Assembly (NCBI RefSeq): GCF_017498545.1
Contig: NZ_CP071793.1
Coordinates: 558,001-622,000 of the forward strand
From: Sulfidibacter corallicola
GTDB lineage: Bacteria > Acidobacteriota > Holophagae > Acanthopleuribacterales > Acanthopleuribacteraceae
Direction of reading: 5' to 3'
Length of the DNA stretch: 64,000 bases
Shown here piece after piece: positions 46,001 to 53,014 of this stretch. The notes under the pieces were generated by a model. It saw only the letters and a list, made by a program, of their open reading frames with translations, was not told where the DNA came from and ran no database searches. Position 1 is the first letter of the stretch, and the number at the start of each line of letters is the position of its first letter. A program made the position numbers and the translations under genes.

Positions 46001-48805
46001 ACCGTGGTCGACCCGTCCCTGATCGACACCGACAACGACGGCCTCTCCGATGGCGAGGAGGCCACGCACGGCACCGATCCCAACGATCCCGACAGCGACG
46101 ACGACGGCTTGACCGACGGCGCCGAGGTCAACACCCACGGCACCGATCCGCTCAGCGCCGACAGCGACGGTGATCAGATGCCGGACAACTACGAGCTGAC
46201 CTACGGGCTCGACCCGACCGTCGACGACGGGGCCGGGGATCTGGACAACGACACCTTCTCCAACTTCACCGAATACCAGGCGGGCACCCTTCCCAACGAT
46301 CCCACCTCGTTCCCGGGTGCCGTGACGGTCACCCGTCTCAATCCCGACGATGCGGCGCCGGGCGTGCAGCTCACCGTCGACCGGCTCGGCGTGACCTTCA
46401 CCCAGGGCAACGTCAGCGCGGTGCGCTCCGACGTGGCGGTCGAGCCCGGTTCCGGGGTGTTCTACTACGAGGGCCATACCGATTTGGGACGCGCCAACCT
46501 GGGCTTCGGCGTCGCCACCGCACAGGCTTCGTTGACGTCCAACGGCGGGGCCGACGACCAGTCGATCGGCGTATTGGCGATCGGCGGTATCACCTACGCC
46601 GGGGAGTTCATCGAATTCTTCTCGGGAGAGCACACCACCTACGGTCTGGCGGTCGACTATCGCGGTGTCCATCCCATCGTGCACGTCATCCTGGCCGATG
46701 GGATCGGGCAGCCCGGCGAGCATTTCACCCGAATCGAAATGGAAAACGTCACCGATTCGCTCTACATCTTCGTCTACGGCCAGCCCCTGACGAGCGGGGT
46801 ACAGCAGACCATCAATCCCGGCAACGACCTGGACGCCCATCCCTTCGAATTCGACATCGCCCGGATCCTGACCGACGTCTGGATCGGCGGCAACGTCATC
46901 GACGATCCCGACGAGATGGTGTTGGGCTGGAACCGGCCGAACCCGAGACCGACCCTGGCGATCCAGGGCGGCAACCAATCGGTGATCGAAGGGGCCACCG
47001 TGACTTTGCACGGCACCGCTTCCGATTTCGAGGGCACCGATATCAGCGACGATATCGAGTGGGACGAATCCGGTGGCAATGCCGGTCTGGGGGCGATGTT
47101 CCAGTTCCTCCCGGTGGGGCCCGGCACCCATGAGGTCGTGGCGGAAGTGGTCGATCGCTTCGGCGGCACGGCCAACGCGATGGTCGATGTGGTGGTGGTC
47201 GATGCGGGCGATTCGCGCGATTCCGATGACGACGGTCTCACCGATGTGGCCGAACTGCAGACGCACGGTACTGATCCGCATCGCGCCGACAGCGACGGTG
47301 ACGGCCTTTCCGACGGCGACGAGGTGGTGATCCATCTGACCGCCCCGCTTTTGGCGGATACCGACAGCGACGGCATGGACGACGCCTATGAAGTGCGTCA
47401 CGGCCTGAATCCGCTGGCCAACGATGCCGGTTTGGACCCCGACAACGACGGCTACACCAACCTGGCCGAGGCTCAGGCCGACACCGATCCCAACGACGCC
47501 CAGTCCTATCCCGGCAAGGGCACCGTGCTGCTCAGCACCAGTGACAAACATCCCTCCGTGACCCTCGGTGCCGACCGGCTGCGGGTTCGTTTCGGCGATG
47601 CGTCGCCACGTGCCGTACGTTCCGAGATCGCCGTGTCGCCGGGTTCCGGTTGGTCCTACTTCGAGGGGCGGCGACTGGCCGGGCTGGGCAACTACGGTTT
47701 CGCCGTGGCCACCCGCCAGGCCCCGCTCGATGCCGAGGGCGGTAGCGACGATCAGAGTGTCGCCTGGGTGACCACCGGCAGTTTCCGCTACGACGGCGGC
47801 GAAGTGGGTCATTTCCGCGATTCCACCATCGTGACGCCGGCCCAGAACCAGGTCTACAGCCTGGCGGTGGACTACACCGGGCTCAATCCGGTGGTCTACG
47901 GTTTCGTGGGCAACGAAAACCTCGAATGGGAGATCATGCCCGCGGTGACCATGAGTTCGGTTACGGGCCCGGTCTACATCATGGTGTGGGGCGCGTCGGT
48001 GACTTCGGGCGACCAGGCGGCCATCAACGGCGGCGATACCCAACTGGGTTACCGGAACTTCCACCATCCGGGTCACTACGTCCTGTTCACCGAGGCCTTC
48101 CAGGCCGGCGCCGAGTTCATGGGCACCGGCTGGGGGAGCGAGCACGCCTACGCGGGTCGCGAGCGGCCCCTGTCGTTCGAGCGCGTGTTCATGCAGCAGG
48201 ATCACACGACGGGCGCCGGCATCTTCGTGTCGCCCGGCGGCCTGACGATCAGCTACAGCGTCGACCACAAGGAGGCCATTCGCACCAATCAGGGCATGAT
48301 CGGCGAGTTCCGCTACTGGGAAGCGCACCGCGAGACCGAGATCCCGGGCAACCTGGGGCAGGGTTTCGTTTCGGAGTACGGCAAGATCAACGATTATTGC
48401 TGTGTTTCGGACAGCTATACCGATACGCCGCCCAGCATGTCGATCAACTCGGCGGCGGGGGTTTGGCGCAACCTGGTGGCGCAGCAGATCTACGACACCA
48501 ACAATACCGTGTACGGATTCGCCTGTGATTACCGCGGTTCGCGTCCGATCATCTACTCCATCGTGGGCGGCGAGTTGATCAACGTCATGGTGCTGGACGA
48601 CATGTTCACGCCGATCCACCCGATGCTCTACGGCAATCCGCAAGGTGCGATCCCGGCCAACTCCGCCAACTTCGGCACCGCGCCGTTCGTGTTCGATGCC
48701 CATACCATTCTCGAGAACGCGGGCGTGGACGTCGGTGACCTGGTGTTGGGCTGGGGGCCGCATCGCATCGAGCGGGCGGACCCGAAGCGCGAAGCGAATC
48801 GCTAG
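37070..48805 (+). CDS. giant secreted modular protein (SPRY-like, Ig-like and TSP3 repeats)
   Basis: 3911 residues from ATG 37070 with a Sec signal peptide (LAAAFMVSALPIQA). Residue ~32 onward is the first of about ten ~200-residue SPRY/B30.2-like domains, recognised by FYYEGHRE, NYGFGVATAAAPLD, a GGxAYDG strand, YYGLAVDYRGANPVVH and PLYILVYG, and ending in QQTINPGND and LGWNPPDPNAN. Copies begin near nt 37163, 39482, 40670, 41866, 43060, 43672, 45136, 46321, 47520 and 48172 (the last degenerate). Five Ig-like domains with a DAEDGD motif follow copy 1. Most later copies are followed by one Ig-like domain (two after copy 6) and a thrombospondin type 3-like calcium repeat (DSDDDGLSDGDEV), giving ~1.19-kb units. 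There is no C-terminal sorting or transmembrane signal. Binding or adhesion at the cell surface or outside the cell is inferred. Confidence 0.9.
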   Translation: MGLVLNRVWRSRDLWVLAAAFMVSALPIQAATYLSDQDKHPSVQLSQDRLSVLFRETQVRAVRSDVAVSPGDGVFYFEYTQFAREGERGFGVATDRARLDRGGGLDAVSFAVRSDGTVWYRGDAIGEFKLAGDTLGLALDYRGAVPTVHILAGSARDLEIRTFALHGLSQPLYILVFGNEGGLGVSQSAGWHQRINPGNAEDPPFAIDASSELRRVGLLDVKTAALPWADAALGDDGSDGSDAGDGSDGGDGGDAGTAPRLEMVDPPAAGRSGEAVTFYGSAEDAEDGDLSHRIQWSAGPGHASRVGSQYRFVPAAEGVYPITARVTDNDGNESSVQHRFVVSDGDREPTIRFVDPPLQVILGEPLRLEARAEDAEDGDLSHLIQWHSDAGSGTGAVFEVVPVKAGSFSVVAGVRDRSGNTATARLTLNIVVENSPPELEWVQTPESVASGETAVFLARAEDAEDGDLSGHISWRVGNQRGVGPRFDFLGRVPGRYAIVATVADEDGAEVESRVEIEVVLGNQAPRVSLIEAPDQVFVGALLRLAAQAEDAEDGNLDDEIRWYDANDDLAAEGSVLETRIAEQGRARFTARIADSDGAANEVTHEVTVVLPESKPTVEILSVSSSIELGQQVVAVARATAGDGSDISERIRWSTNASDEIGEGPEFRFFPLEEGDFELVAAVQGTNREEITDRASFHVRGEPVDTDEDGLTDDEEEVLGTDPNDPDSDDDDLLDGVEVNETLTDPLDPDSDDDGMPDGWEVIHALNPNVDDAAGDPDLDGFSNLEEFTADTDPRDGLDYPGAPPITRLSLTDRHETVELSEDRLGVRFTGADHKGVRSDRAVAPGSGFFYYEGHREVPVGNYGFGVATAAAPLDTFGGAANLSLGVNTMGGVAYDGSFVSFFQGGQEYYGLAVDYRGANPVVHIIVSETLEGPGQLVFSQTMEAVTEPLYILVYGNPVSSDFQQTINPGNDVATAPFQYDPVAILTAAAVDGADQLNLGWNPPDPNANQRPVLNVDQEDGAVVELGNAVSFTATATDAEDGDVSADIQWSVAPGTATGNGSSFNFTPIEVGDYLVTATVSDSEGASATDTVSFSVTDPGDVDTDEDGLTDNQEGQLGTDPNDPDSDDDGLSDGDEVNHYGTDPLSVDSDQDTMPDGYEVTHGLNPTMDDGGGDLDGDTFTNLQEFNAGTNPNNPNSFPGASYTTLLSDTDKDPSITLTEDRLGAIFSGSGHRGVRSDTGLQPGSGFYYFEGRREVDIGNFGFGVASTSAPLDNYGGATDQALGVNLLGGVAYNGEFVHFFSTNAVYYGIAVDYRGASPVVYIIFAPDENASPELVTQVALPEIGTPLHILVYGEATTSGVQQTINPGNNLNAQPFHYDPISVLTQAGVAGAESLILGWNEPDPDADQRPILEIDPAPANLLVGTPLTLTATATDLEDGDLTAVIQWSDSFGEADGTGGTFTFTPTIAGAHTISATVVDSVGLSAGAAVTVNVVDNDATDSDGDGLSDARELANGTDLLDPDSDDDSLLDGAEVDTHLTNPLNEDTDFDLIPDGFEVNNGLDPLRDDADEDLDDDGFSNLEEYEAGTDPRSANSYPGAPDVTLLSDSDRDPTVTLTPDRLGVIFTGSGHRGVRSDTAIQPGSGFYYYEGRRLVEAGNFGFGVATADAPLDNFGGATDQSVGINTLGGLAYDGAFLRFFSAQPEYYGLAVDYRGLNPVVHVVLSETPGEPGFVLESLTMTQVTSPLYILVYGNALTEGTTQQTINPGNDVGVMPFHYNIDQILHDAEVPGADDLILGWNAPDPNANRRPSIVFSRTPALVIAGQTIEAEASATDSEDGDLTATIQWRTDGAADTGTGAVFSYTATAVGVHTITARVVDSEGLAAAATFGVTVVDGAGDGDNDGLTDGEEALAGTDPDDPDSDDDGLTDGEEVLVHGTNPLSADTDGDTMPDAYEVAHGLDPLVDDADGDLDGDNFTNLSEFLAGTDPRSANSFPGASGITLLSEVDKHPSVVLSEDRLGVRYTAPFHNGVRSDTAIQPGSGFYYFEGHREIDAGNYGFGVATAAAPLDNWGGFSDQSVGVNAMGGVAYDGGFVSFFGGDQAYYGFAVDYRGAFPVVHVILGNTLDGPGELIHSVAMTQVSEPLFIHVYGEPISDGIQQTVNPGNDTQVTPFHYDPVQVLTAAGVEGAETLTLGWNLPQDEGAGFETFLNEDDKDPTIVLTEDLLGATFTGAGHRGVRSDRAVEPGAGFFYYEGRREVDFGNYGFGVATLDAPLDNYGGATDQSLGANLLGGIAYEGEFKSFFSAGSETFGFAVDYRGVNPVVHIIGADFEGEPGYLIDSLTLTGIDQALYILVYGNPVAEGIQQTINPGNDPDEQPFVYDPIAILSAAAVPGAEELVVGWQYPDPNANRRPRIQLLSSDATVIAGTAIDLQATADDREDGDLTASLVWHDDLDDVGAQGGTFGYSPVAVGQHTVTVSVTDSGGEAASASLTLNVVSNNTPPTLDIDQADLSVVQGTSVTLTASAQDAEDGDLGSAIQWSDANGPDTAVGASFTFVPQAIGAHTITAEVTDGNGDNAADQVVVTVIDPATVDSDDDGLNDAAEAQNGTDPNDPDSDDDGLSDGDEVLTHGTDPLSDDSDNDGMPDGWELTHNLNPNVDDSLLDPDNDTFTNLEEYEAGTDPNSDNSFPGAPTLTYLSETDRHESVILSDDLLGARFTDGDHRGVRSNVGVFPRAGIYYYEGRRLIDEGDFGFGVATAAAPLDAFGGASNQSVGVHALGGVAYEGGFVSFFSGEQEYYGLAVDYRGVNPIVHVIASETLDGPGTVVSSLTMEAVSGPVFILVYGRPMIEDIQQTINPGNDTVGRPFRYDPVAVLTAAGVEGAADMVLGWQDPDPNANRPPVVVIDTEGGNVDIGDRIEATASAIDFEDGDMTAAIQWSDSASATTAVGGIISFEPQTLGDHVLTARVVDSEGAAGEAQVTFTVVDPSLIDTDNDGLSDGEEATHGTDPNDPDSDDDGLTDGAEVNTHGTDPLSADSDGDQMPDNYELTYGLDPTVDDGAGDLDNDTFSNFTEYQAGTLPNDPTSFPGAVTVTRLNPDDAAPGVQLTVDRLGVTFTQGNVSAVRSDVAVEPGSGVFYYEGHTDLGRANLGFGVATAQASLTSNGGADDQSIGVLAIGGITYAGEFIEFFSGEHTTYGLAVDYRGVHPIVHVILADGIGQPGEHFTRIEMENVTDSLYIFVYGQPLTSGVQQTINPGNDLDAHPFEFDIARILTDVWIGGNVIDDPDEMVLGWNRPNPRPTLAIQGGNQSVIEGATVTLHGTASDFEGTDISDDIEWDESGGNAGLGAMFQFLPVGPGTHEVVAEVVDRFGGTANAMVDVVVVDAGDSRDSDDDGLTDVAELQTHGTDPHRADSDGDGLSDGDEVVIHLTAPLLADTDSDGMDDAYEVRHGLNPLANDAGLDPDNDGYTNLAEAQADTDPNDAQSYPGKGTVLLSTSDKHPSVTLGADRLRVRFGDASPRAVRSEIAVSPGSGWSYFEGRRLAGLGNYGFAVATRQAPLDAEGGSDDQSVAWVTTGSFRYDGGEVGHFRDSTIVTPAQNQVYSLAVDYTGLNPVVYGFVGNENLEWEIMPAVTMSSVTGPVYIMVWGASVTSGDQAAINGGDTQLGYRNFHHPGHYVLFTEAFQAGAEFMGTGWGSEHAYAGRERPLSFERVFMQQDHTTGAGIFVSPGGLTISYSVDHKEAIRTNQGMIGEFRYWEAHRETEIPGNLGQGFVSEYGKINDYCCVSDSYTDTPPSMSINSAAGVWRNLVAQQIYDTNNTVYGFACDYRGSRPIIYSIVGGELINVMVLDDMFTPIHPMLYGNPQGAIPANSANFGTAPFVFDAHTILENAGVDVGDLVLGWGPHRIERADPKREANR

Positions 48806-48928
48806 ATGCCCGATTCGGGAAGCCCGGGAGGAGGCCTCGATTTCCGGAAATCAATTCCGCGAAGCGCTCCTCTCGCGGTTCCCGGATCCTCGTTTTGGGG
48901 GCGTCGCGGTAGGTGGCGGGTCCGCCCA

Positions 48929-49082
48929 GGGCACTGGGCCGACACCTCGAAGCGCGCAAGCTGGCAGTTCCCGCATCCCGAAGAGTGGCGCCGTGCCGGG
49001 TAAGTGCCGGGCCCACCGAGGGCGCTGGACCGACACTCCGAAGCGCGCAAGCTGGCAGTTCCCGCATCCCGAAGAGTGGCGC
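48929..49082. repeat. tandem repeat, two full copies
   Basis: Copy 1 at 48929-48991 and copy 2 at 49021-49082 are almost identical over about 62 bases, with a ~30-base similar spacer (GGCGGGTCCGCCC versus GTGCCGGGCCCACC). A third partial copy is at 49189-49213. Confidence 0.75.
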
Positions 49083-49092
49083 AAGGCCTGTA

Positions 49093-49113
49093 GGTGGAGC
49101 AGCTTGCTCCACC
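49093..49113. repeat. perfect 9-bp hairpin
   Basis: GGTGGAGCA and TGCTCCACC with a 3-base loop, in the repeat-rich spacer. No T-tract follows. It may be part of a dispersed palindromic repeat. Confidence 0.55.
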
Positions 49114-49359
49114 AATCGAAGCTCGTCATCAAGGAGTTCCCGGCTGTATGAGAGAGCCATCGTGGCTGTAGCCACCGGGCCTGCCGAGGGCACTGGGCCG
49201 ACACTCCGAAGCCCTCTCCCTGCGAAATAAAAGTAAGCTCGAGAGGAGAGCCTGTGCGAATGACTGGGTGCAATCCGGCTTCGTGGGCGGGGCCATCCCC
49301 GGCTATAATGGTTGCCACCCGTAGGCCGCGCTCGATTTCCGCACCAAGGTAGGTCGCCC

Positions 49360-50043
49360 ATGTCCTCGCAACCAGAAGCACTGATCGAAAGGCTCGCCCC
49401 CAGGTGGGCCGATCTGTGGCAGAGCCTGACCCATGATCCCGGTCGGGACCTGTTCGAGGCCCTGGTCAAGGCTTATACCGAACCCCACCGCGCCTACCAC
49501 GACCTGAGCCATGTTTCGGCCTGCCTGACCGCCCTTGACGAAGCCCGAGATCTCGCCCAAGACCCAAAGCAGGTGGAGATCGCCATTTGGTTCCACGATG
49601 CGATCTATCGCACCACGGGCTCGGACAACGAGCTGAAGAGCGCGCGCTGGGCCGCCTCCGAGTTGATCCGCTCCGGCGTCGCTCGGGGATTTGCCGAGCG
49701 CGTCTCCGAGTTGATTCAGGCCACCGTCCATCGGGCCCAAGTCGAGGATGACGACGCGCGGCTGTTGGTCGACATCGATCTCGGCATTTTGGGTCAGCCT
49801 CCCGAGATCTACGATCGCTACGAACGCGACATTCGCCAGGAGTACCGTCTCGTTCCCGGCTTTCTGTTCCGTTGCAAGCGCGCCGAAATCTTGGAGGGTT
49901 TTCTTGCCCGACCCCGAATCTACAACACCGATTTTTTCTTCCAGCGCTGGGAGAAACCGGCTCGCGACAATTTGACTCGCGCCATTGCAGCCCTGCGGGG
50001 CCGTGCCCCCGAATCCCCTCGAACCGGAGCCGACCGATCGTGA
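49360..50043 (+). CDS. HD-domain metal-dependent phosphohydrolase
   Basis: 227 residues from ATG 49360 (AAGGTAGG upstream). The HD metal site is visible in YHDLSHV (near residue 46) and WFHDAIY (near 78), followed by a helical DIDLGILGQ segment with the last conserved Asp. This subfamily is often labelled, misleadingly, as an NMDA receptor subunit homologue in databases. The substrate is unknown, probably a nucleotide or phosphorylated small molecule in the cytoplasm. Its stop overlaps the start of the alpha/beta hydrolase gene (GTGA), so the two form an operon. Confidence 0.85.
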   Translation: MSSQPEALIERLAPRWADLWQSLTHDPGRDLFEALVKAYTEPHRAYHDLSHVSACLTALDEARDLAQDPKQVEIAIWFHDAIYRTTGSDNELKSARWAASELIRSGVARGFAERVSELIQATVHRAQVEDDDARLLVDIDLGILGQPPEIYDRYERDIRQEYRLVPGFLFRCKRAEILEGFLARPRIYNTDFFFQRWEKPARDNLTRAIAALRGRAPESPRTGADRS

Positions 50044-51101
50044 ACCAAAGTGAAGGGCTGCCAAAGACGCCCCAGCCTCCACAAGGCTTCGATCACTCCA
50101 CGCGTTGGTCGGCCTGTCTGGAGGCCGCCCGTCCCGAATCGAACGAGCCACCCGCCTGGGCGAGGAGCGGCCACGCCCAAACCCTGTTCGGTCATTTCCT
50201 GCCCGGACCCAAATTGGTCGTGGCGCCGCAAAGAATCGAAATCCCCGTATCGGGCCAGGATCGCCTGGTCGCCCGCCACTACGAGGGCACCAAGAACCTG
50301 GCGTTGCTGCTGTTTCACGGGCTCGGCGGCAGTGCCGATTCGGATTACATGACCCGAACCGCGCGTTTCGGTTTGGACCGCGGCTACCACGTCTTCTGTG
50401 TCAACCATCGTGGTTGTGGCGAAGGCAATGGGCTGGCCTTGGAGCCCTACCACTCCGGCCGCGGCGAAGATCTGGGCACGGCGCTGGCCTTCGTACGCCA
50501 GCGGCTGCCCGGTGTGCACCTGGTAGCGGTGGGCTTTTCATTGAGTGGCAACGCCCTGCTCACGCTGCTCACCGGTCTGCGGGGCGACACCCTGCCGGAC
50601 ATCGGTGTGGCCGTCAACGCACCCATTTCGTTGGAGCGTGCCGCGCTGGCCATGAAACGCGGCTGGAACCGACTCTACGACGCCCGTTTCGTCATGCGTT
50701 TGCGGCGGGAAGTACGCAACCGCCGCCGTTCCGGCCTGCTCAAGCGCGAATACCGCATCCCGATATGGACCACGCTTCACGATTTCGACGACATCTACAC
50801 GGCGCCCGAAGGGGGATTCCGCAATCGCGAAGATTACTACCACTCCTGCTCCACCAAGGATCTGCTGCACCGCATCGAAACACCGACGCTGCTCCTCACT
50901 TCGCGCGACGACCCCATGATCCGCTGCGACGACTACCTGGAGGCCTCGCTTTCGCGTTGGACCTACCTGCACCTGGAACGAACCGGTGGCCACATGGGCT
51001 ATCTCGCCCGCCGGCCCACCCCACTCGGCAGCCGCTTCTGGTTGGATTACGCTTTGGACAGCTATCTGAGGGCGATCGAAACTTACCTTCGCATTACCTG
51101 A
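50040..51101 (+). CDS. YheT-like alpha/beta hydrolase
   Basis: 353 residues with a GTG start at 50040 that overlaps the upstream TGA; GGAG lies upstream. The YheT/EMB8-like fold shows WARSGHAQTLFGHFLPG near the start, an oxyanion loop LFHGLGGSADS, the nucleophile in VGFSLSGNALL (Ser near residue 166), an Asp in TSRDDPMI and His in GGHMGYLARRP. There is no signal peptide. Likely a carboxylesterase or lipase-type enzyme of unknown substrate. Long basic segments (FVMRLRREVRNRRR) may form a lid. Operon partner of the HD hydrolase. Confidence 0.9.
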   Translation: MNQSEGLPKTPQPPQGFDHSTRWSACLEAARPESNEPPAWARSGHAQTLFGHFLPGPKLVVAPQRIEIPVSGQDRLVARHYEGTKNLALLLFHGLGGSADSDYMTRTARFGLDRGYHVFCVNHRGCGEGNGLALEPYHSGRGEDLGTALAFVRQRLPGVHLVAVGFSLSGNALLTLLTGLRGDTLPDIGVAVNAPISLERAALAMKRGWNRLYDARFVMRLRREVRNRRRSGLLKREYRIPIWTTLHDFDDIYTAPEGGFRNREDYYHSCSTKDLLHRIETPTLLLTSRDDPMIRCDDYLEASLSRWTYLHLERTGGHMGYLARRPTPLGSRFWLDYALDSYLRAIETYLRIT

Positions 51102-51110
51102 TTCGAAGGA

Positions 51111-51470
51111 TCACTCCGCGGGCGGTGTCTCACCCGCATGGTCCAGGGCGTTGAGGATCATTTCGACCACGTGCCGGTCGGCGAGGCTGTAGATGATGTG
51201 TTTGCCGTTGCGCTTGCGACGAACGATGTCCTCACTGTGGAGGACGCGCAGGCGTTGGGACACGGTGGACAACTGGTCTTTGGTGGCCAATTCGGAAACA
51301 CAGGCCTCGCCCTGGCTGAGCACGGTCAGAATCCGCAACCGCGCGGGATCGCCCAGGGCTCGGAAAATACGGGCGGCCTTTTCCAGGGTGGCGTCGCTCA
51401 CGCCTTCAATGGTGCGAATGTTGCCGCCGTGGGCGTGGATGTCCTGACACTCGGGGGACTCATTGGTCAT
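51111..51470 (-). CDS. SmtB/ZiaR-type ArsR-family zinc sensor
   Basis: 119 residues from ATG 51470 (GGAG upstream); a longer open frame above has no start signal. It is a winged-helix ArsR repressor (ALGDPARLRILTVLSQGEACVSELA, TVSQRLRVLH). The helix-alpha5 metal site is exact: Asp and His in ADRHVVEM, then His and Glu in LDHAGE with the SmtB spacing (D-x-H-x10-H-x2-E). The N-terminal ECQDIHAHG and the Cys in GEACVSEL could form the second (alpha3N) site. Metal binding should release operator DNA and derepress a Zn/Co/Cd transporter. The target is not next to it; the efflux operon at 30-35 kb is a distant candidate. Confidence 0.87.
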   Translation of the reverse strand: MTNESPECQDIHAHGGNIRTIEGVSDATLEKAARIFRALGDPARLRILTVLSQGEACVSELATKDQLSTVSQRLRVLHSEDIVRRKRNGKHIIYSLADRHVVEMILNALDHAGETPPAE

Positions 51471-51749
51471 ACTGAGATCTCCATATCTTTTTAAACTCCA
51501 AGGATAGCATGGTCTTCCCACTTTTTCCGTTTCGGAACCCCGTCTCGGCTCGATCCGGTGATCACGGCGACCCATCTTTACGGCGTCCGCCTTCGTGAGA
51601 TGGTTGGCGAGCGTTCCGTTTCGCCGCGGGGCTCCAAACTTTAGCTTCGCGGGCTGGTTTCGATAAAAAAGAACAGAGAGACCCCAATAATGTCGTAGTC
51701 GACTTCCGAATCCTTGGGAACAGGGGTCGGAGGTCGGCGGAGTTGAACG

Positions 51750-52331
51750 GTGGAACGACCTTTCCAAATGATCGCCATCGGTGTTTCGGCGGGGGGCATG
51801 CGCGCGTTGAGCCACATCCTGCCCGCGTTTCCCGAGGGGTTCCCCATGGCGATCGTGATCGTCCAGCACGTGCGCTGCGATGCCGGTGATCTGATGGCTT
51901 CGGTCCTCGAGGTGCACACGGTCCTACCCATCAAAGAGGCGGACGAGAAAGAACCGATCCACGCCGGGCACATGTACATCGCCCCGGCGGGATACCACCT
52001 GTTGGTCGAGCCCGATCGAACCTTCAGCCTTTCGGTGGATGCCAAGGTGAATTACGCGCGTCCCTCCATCGATGTCCTGTTCGAGTCGGCCGCCGACGTG
52101 TACGGCGAACAGTTGGTCGGGGTGATTTTGACGGGTGCCAACACCGATGGCAGCAAGGGGTTGCGACGCGTGGCCGAGTACGGCGGACTCACCGTGGTAC
52201 AGGACCCCGAGTCGGCGGAAGTGGATCAAATGCCGCGAGCGGCCTTGGCCACGGCGCCGGTCGATCACGTGGTGTCCCTGAAGGAGATCGGTTCCTTCTT
52301 GGTGAAATTGGGTGGCCGCGACCCTCGGTGA
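51750..52331 (+). CDS. stand-alone CheB-type methylesterase
   Basis: 193 residues. The start is GTG 51750 with GGAG eight bases upstream; ATG 51768 is an alternative. The catalytic triad of CheB methylesterases is present: Ser in IGVSAGGMRAL, His in VIVQHVRCDAGDLM and Asp in GANTDGSKGLRRV. The N-terminal receiver domain is missing, so it is not a standard phospho-regulated CheB. Such short forms deamidate or demethylate chemoreceptors or act in CheB/CheR-like signal systems. No receptor, CheR or CheA gene is in the window. Its 3' end overlaps the antisense istB remnant. Confidence 0.85.
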   Translation: MERPFQMIAIGVSAGGMRALSHILPAFPEGFPMAIVIVQHVRCDAGDLMASVLEVHTVLPIKEADEKEPIHAGHMYIAPAGYHLLVEPDRTFSLSVDAKVNYARPSIDVLFESAADVYGEQLVGVILTGANTDGSKGLRRVAEYGGLTVVQDPESAEVDQMPRAALATAPVDHVVSLKEIGSFLVKLGGRDPR

Positions 52332-52375
52332 TGGGTGTACCGAAACCGTCCCATTCGAAGCCACCACGACCGGAG

Positions 52376-52800
52376 TACCTTGATCGTGATGCAATGGTGG
52401 CGAAGTCGATCCAAAAAGGCATCCACCAGGGGCTTGCGATTGAATAACTGATACCACTTCTCGTAATCGAGGTTGGTGGTGATGATCGTGGCCTTGTTGC
52501 CGTAGCGCATCTCGGTCAACTTGAAGAAGGCCTTGACCTGTTCGGGCTTGAGCGAGAGATAACCCAACTCGTCGATCACCAACAGGTCGTAGGAAGCCAT
52601 CGACTTCAAAACCCGCGAGGTACTTCGGTCCGCCAGGGAAGCGAACAAACCGTCGAGGTTGTCCTGGGCGTTGTAAAAACGGACCCGATAACCGTCGAGC
52701 AACGCTTTGCGCGCCAACCCAATCGCCAGACCGGTCTTGCCCGTTCCCGACGTGCCGTCCTGTACCGAGCAATACCCGGGTTCGTTTAGGAAGGCGTCAA
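52376..52800 (-). pseudogene. istB: IS21-family istB remnant
   Basis: A minus-strand frame carries a DnaC/IstB-like ATPase core: Walker A GTSGTGKTGLAIGLAR, Walker B DLLVIDELGYLSLK, and TTNLDYEKWYQLF with a LDRLRHH end. The N-terminal half and the C-terminus after ITIKV are lost, no istA transposase is present and no terminal repeats were found. It is a decayed insertion sequence. It marks possible past mobility at the boundary of the polyketide operon. Confidence 0.75.
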
Positions 52801-53014
52801 CAGGTATGTCCACAAATGAATGGAAGCGCCCACGCATGTCCACCGACATTCGCCAAAAGAAGGAGGTGGCCCGATAATGGGGCGCCCAATGCTACTAAGT
52901 TAAACTGGCGAACAGGCCCGACCACCACCCTGTTTGGGGTACGGTCGAAGGGACGACATGAGAAGGTGAATGGCGCCGCCACGCTTGAGGGCGGGACGGC
53001 TTTTGGGTTGGGGT
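52801..53014. other. spacer between IS remnant and polyketide operon
   Basis: Degenerate sequence between the istB remnant and the polyketide operon stop codon. No gene is visible. It probably contains the 3' end of the polyketide transcript; no clear terminator was found. Confidence 0.35.

Larger units (their letters stand above)
48806..49359. other. intergenic region with tandem ~91-base repeats
   Basis: Two near-identical ~62-base blocks (48929-48991 and 49021-49082) and a partial third (49189-49213) share GGCACTGGGCC and GCGCGCAAGCTGGCAGTTCC. The blocks recur ~91 bases apart. A perfect 9-bp stem at 49093-49113 and a 6-bp stem GTGGCT/AGCCAC (49162-49175) lie between them. No gene is visible. 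Confidence 0.65.
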
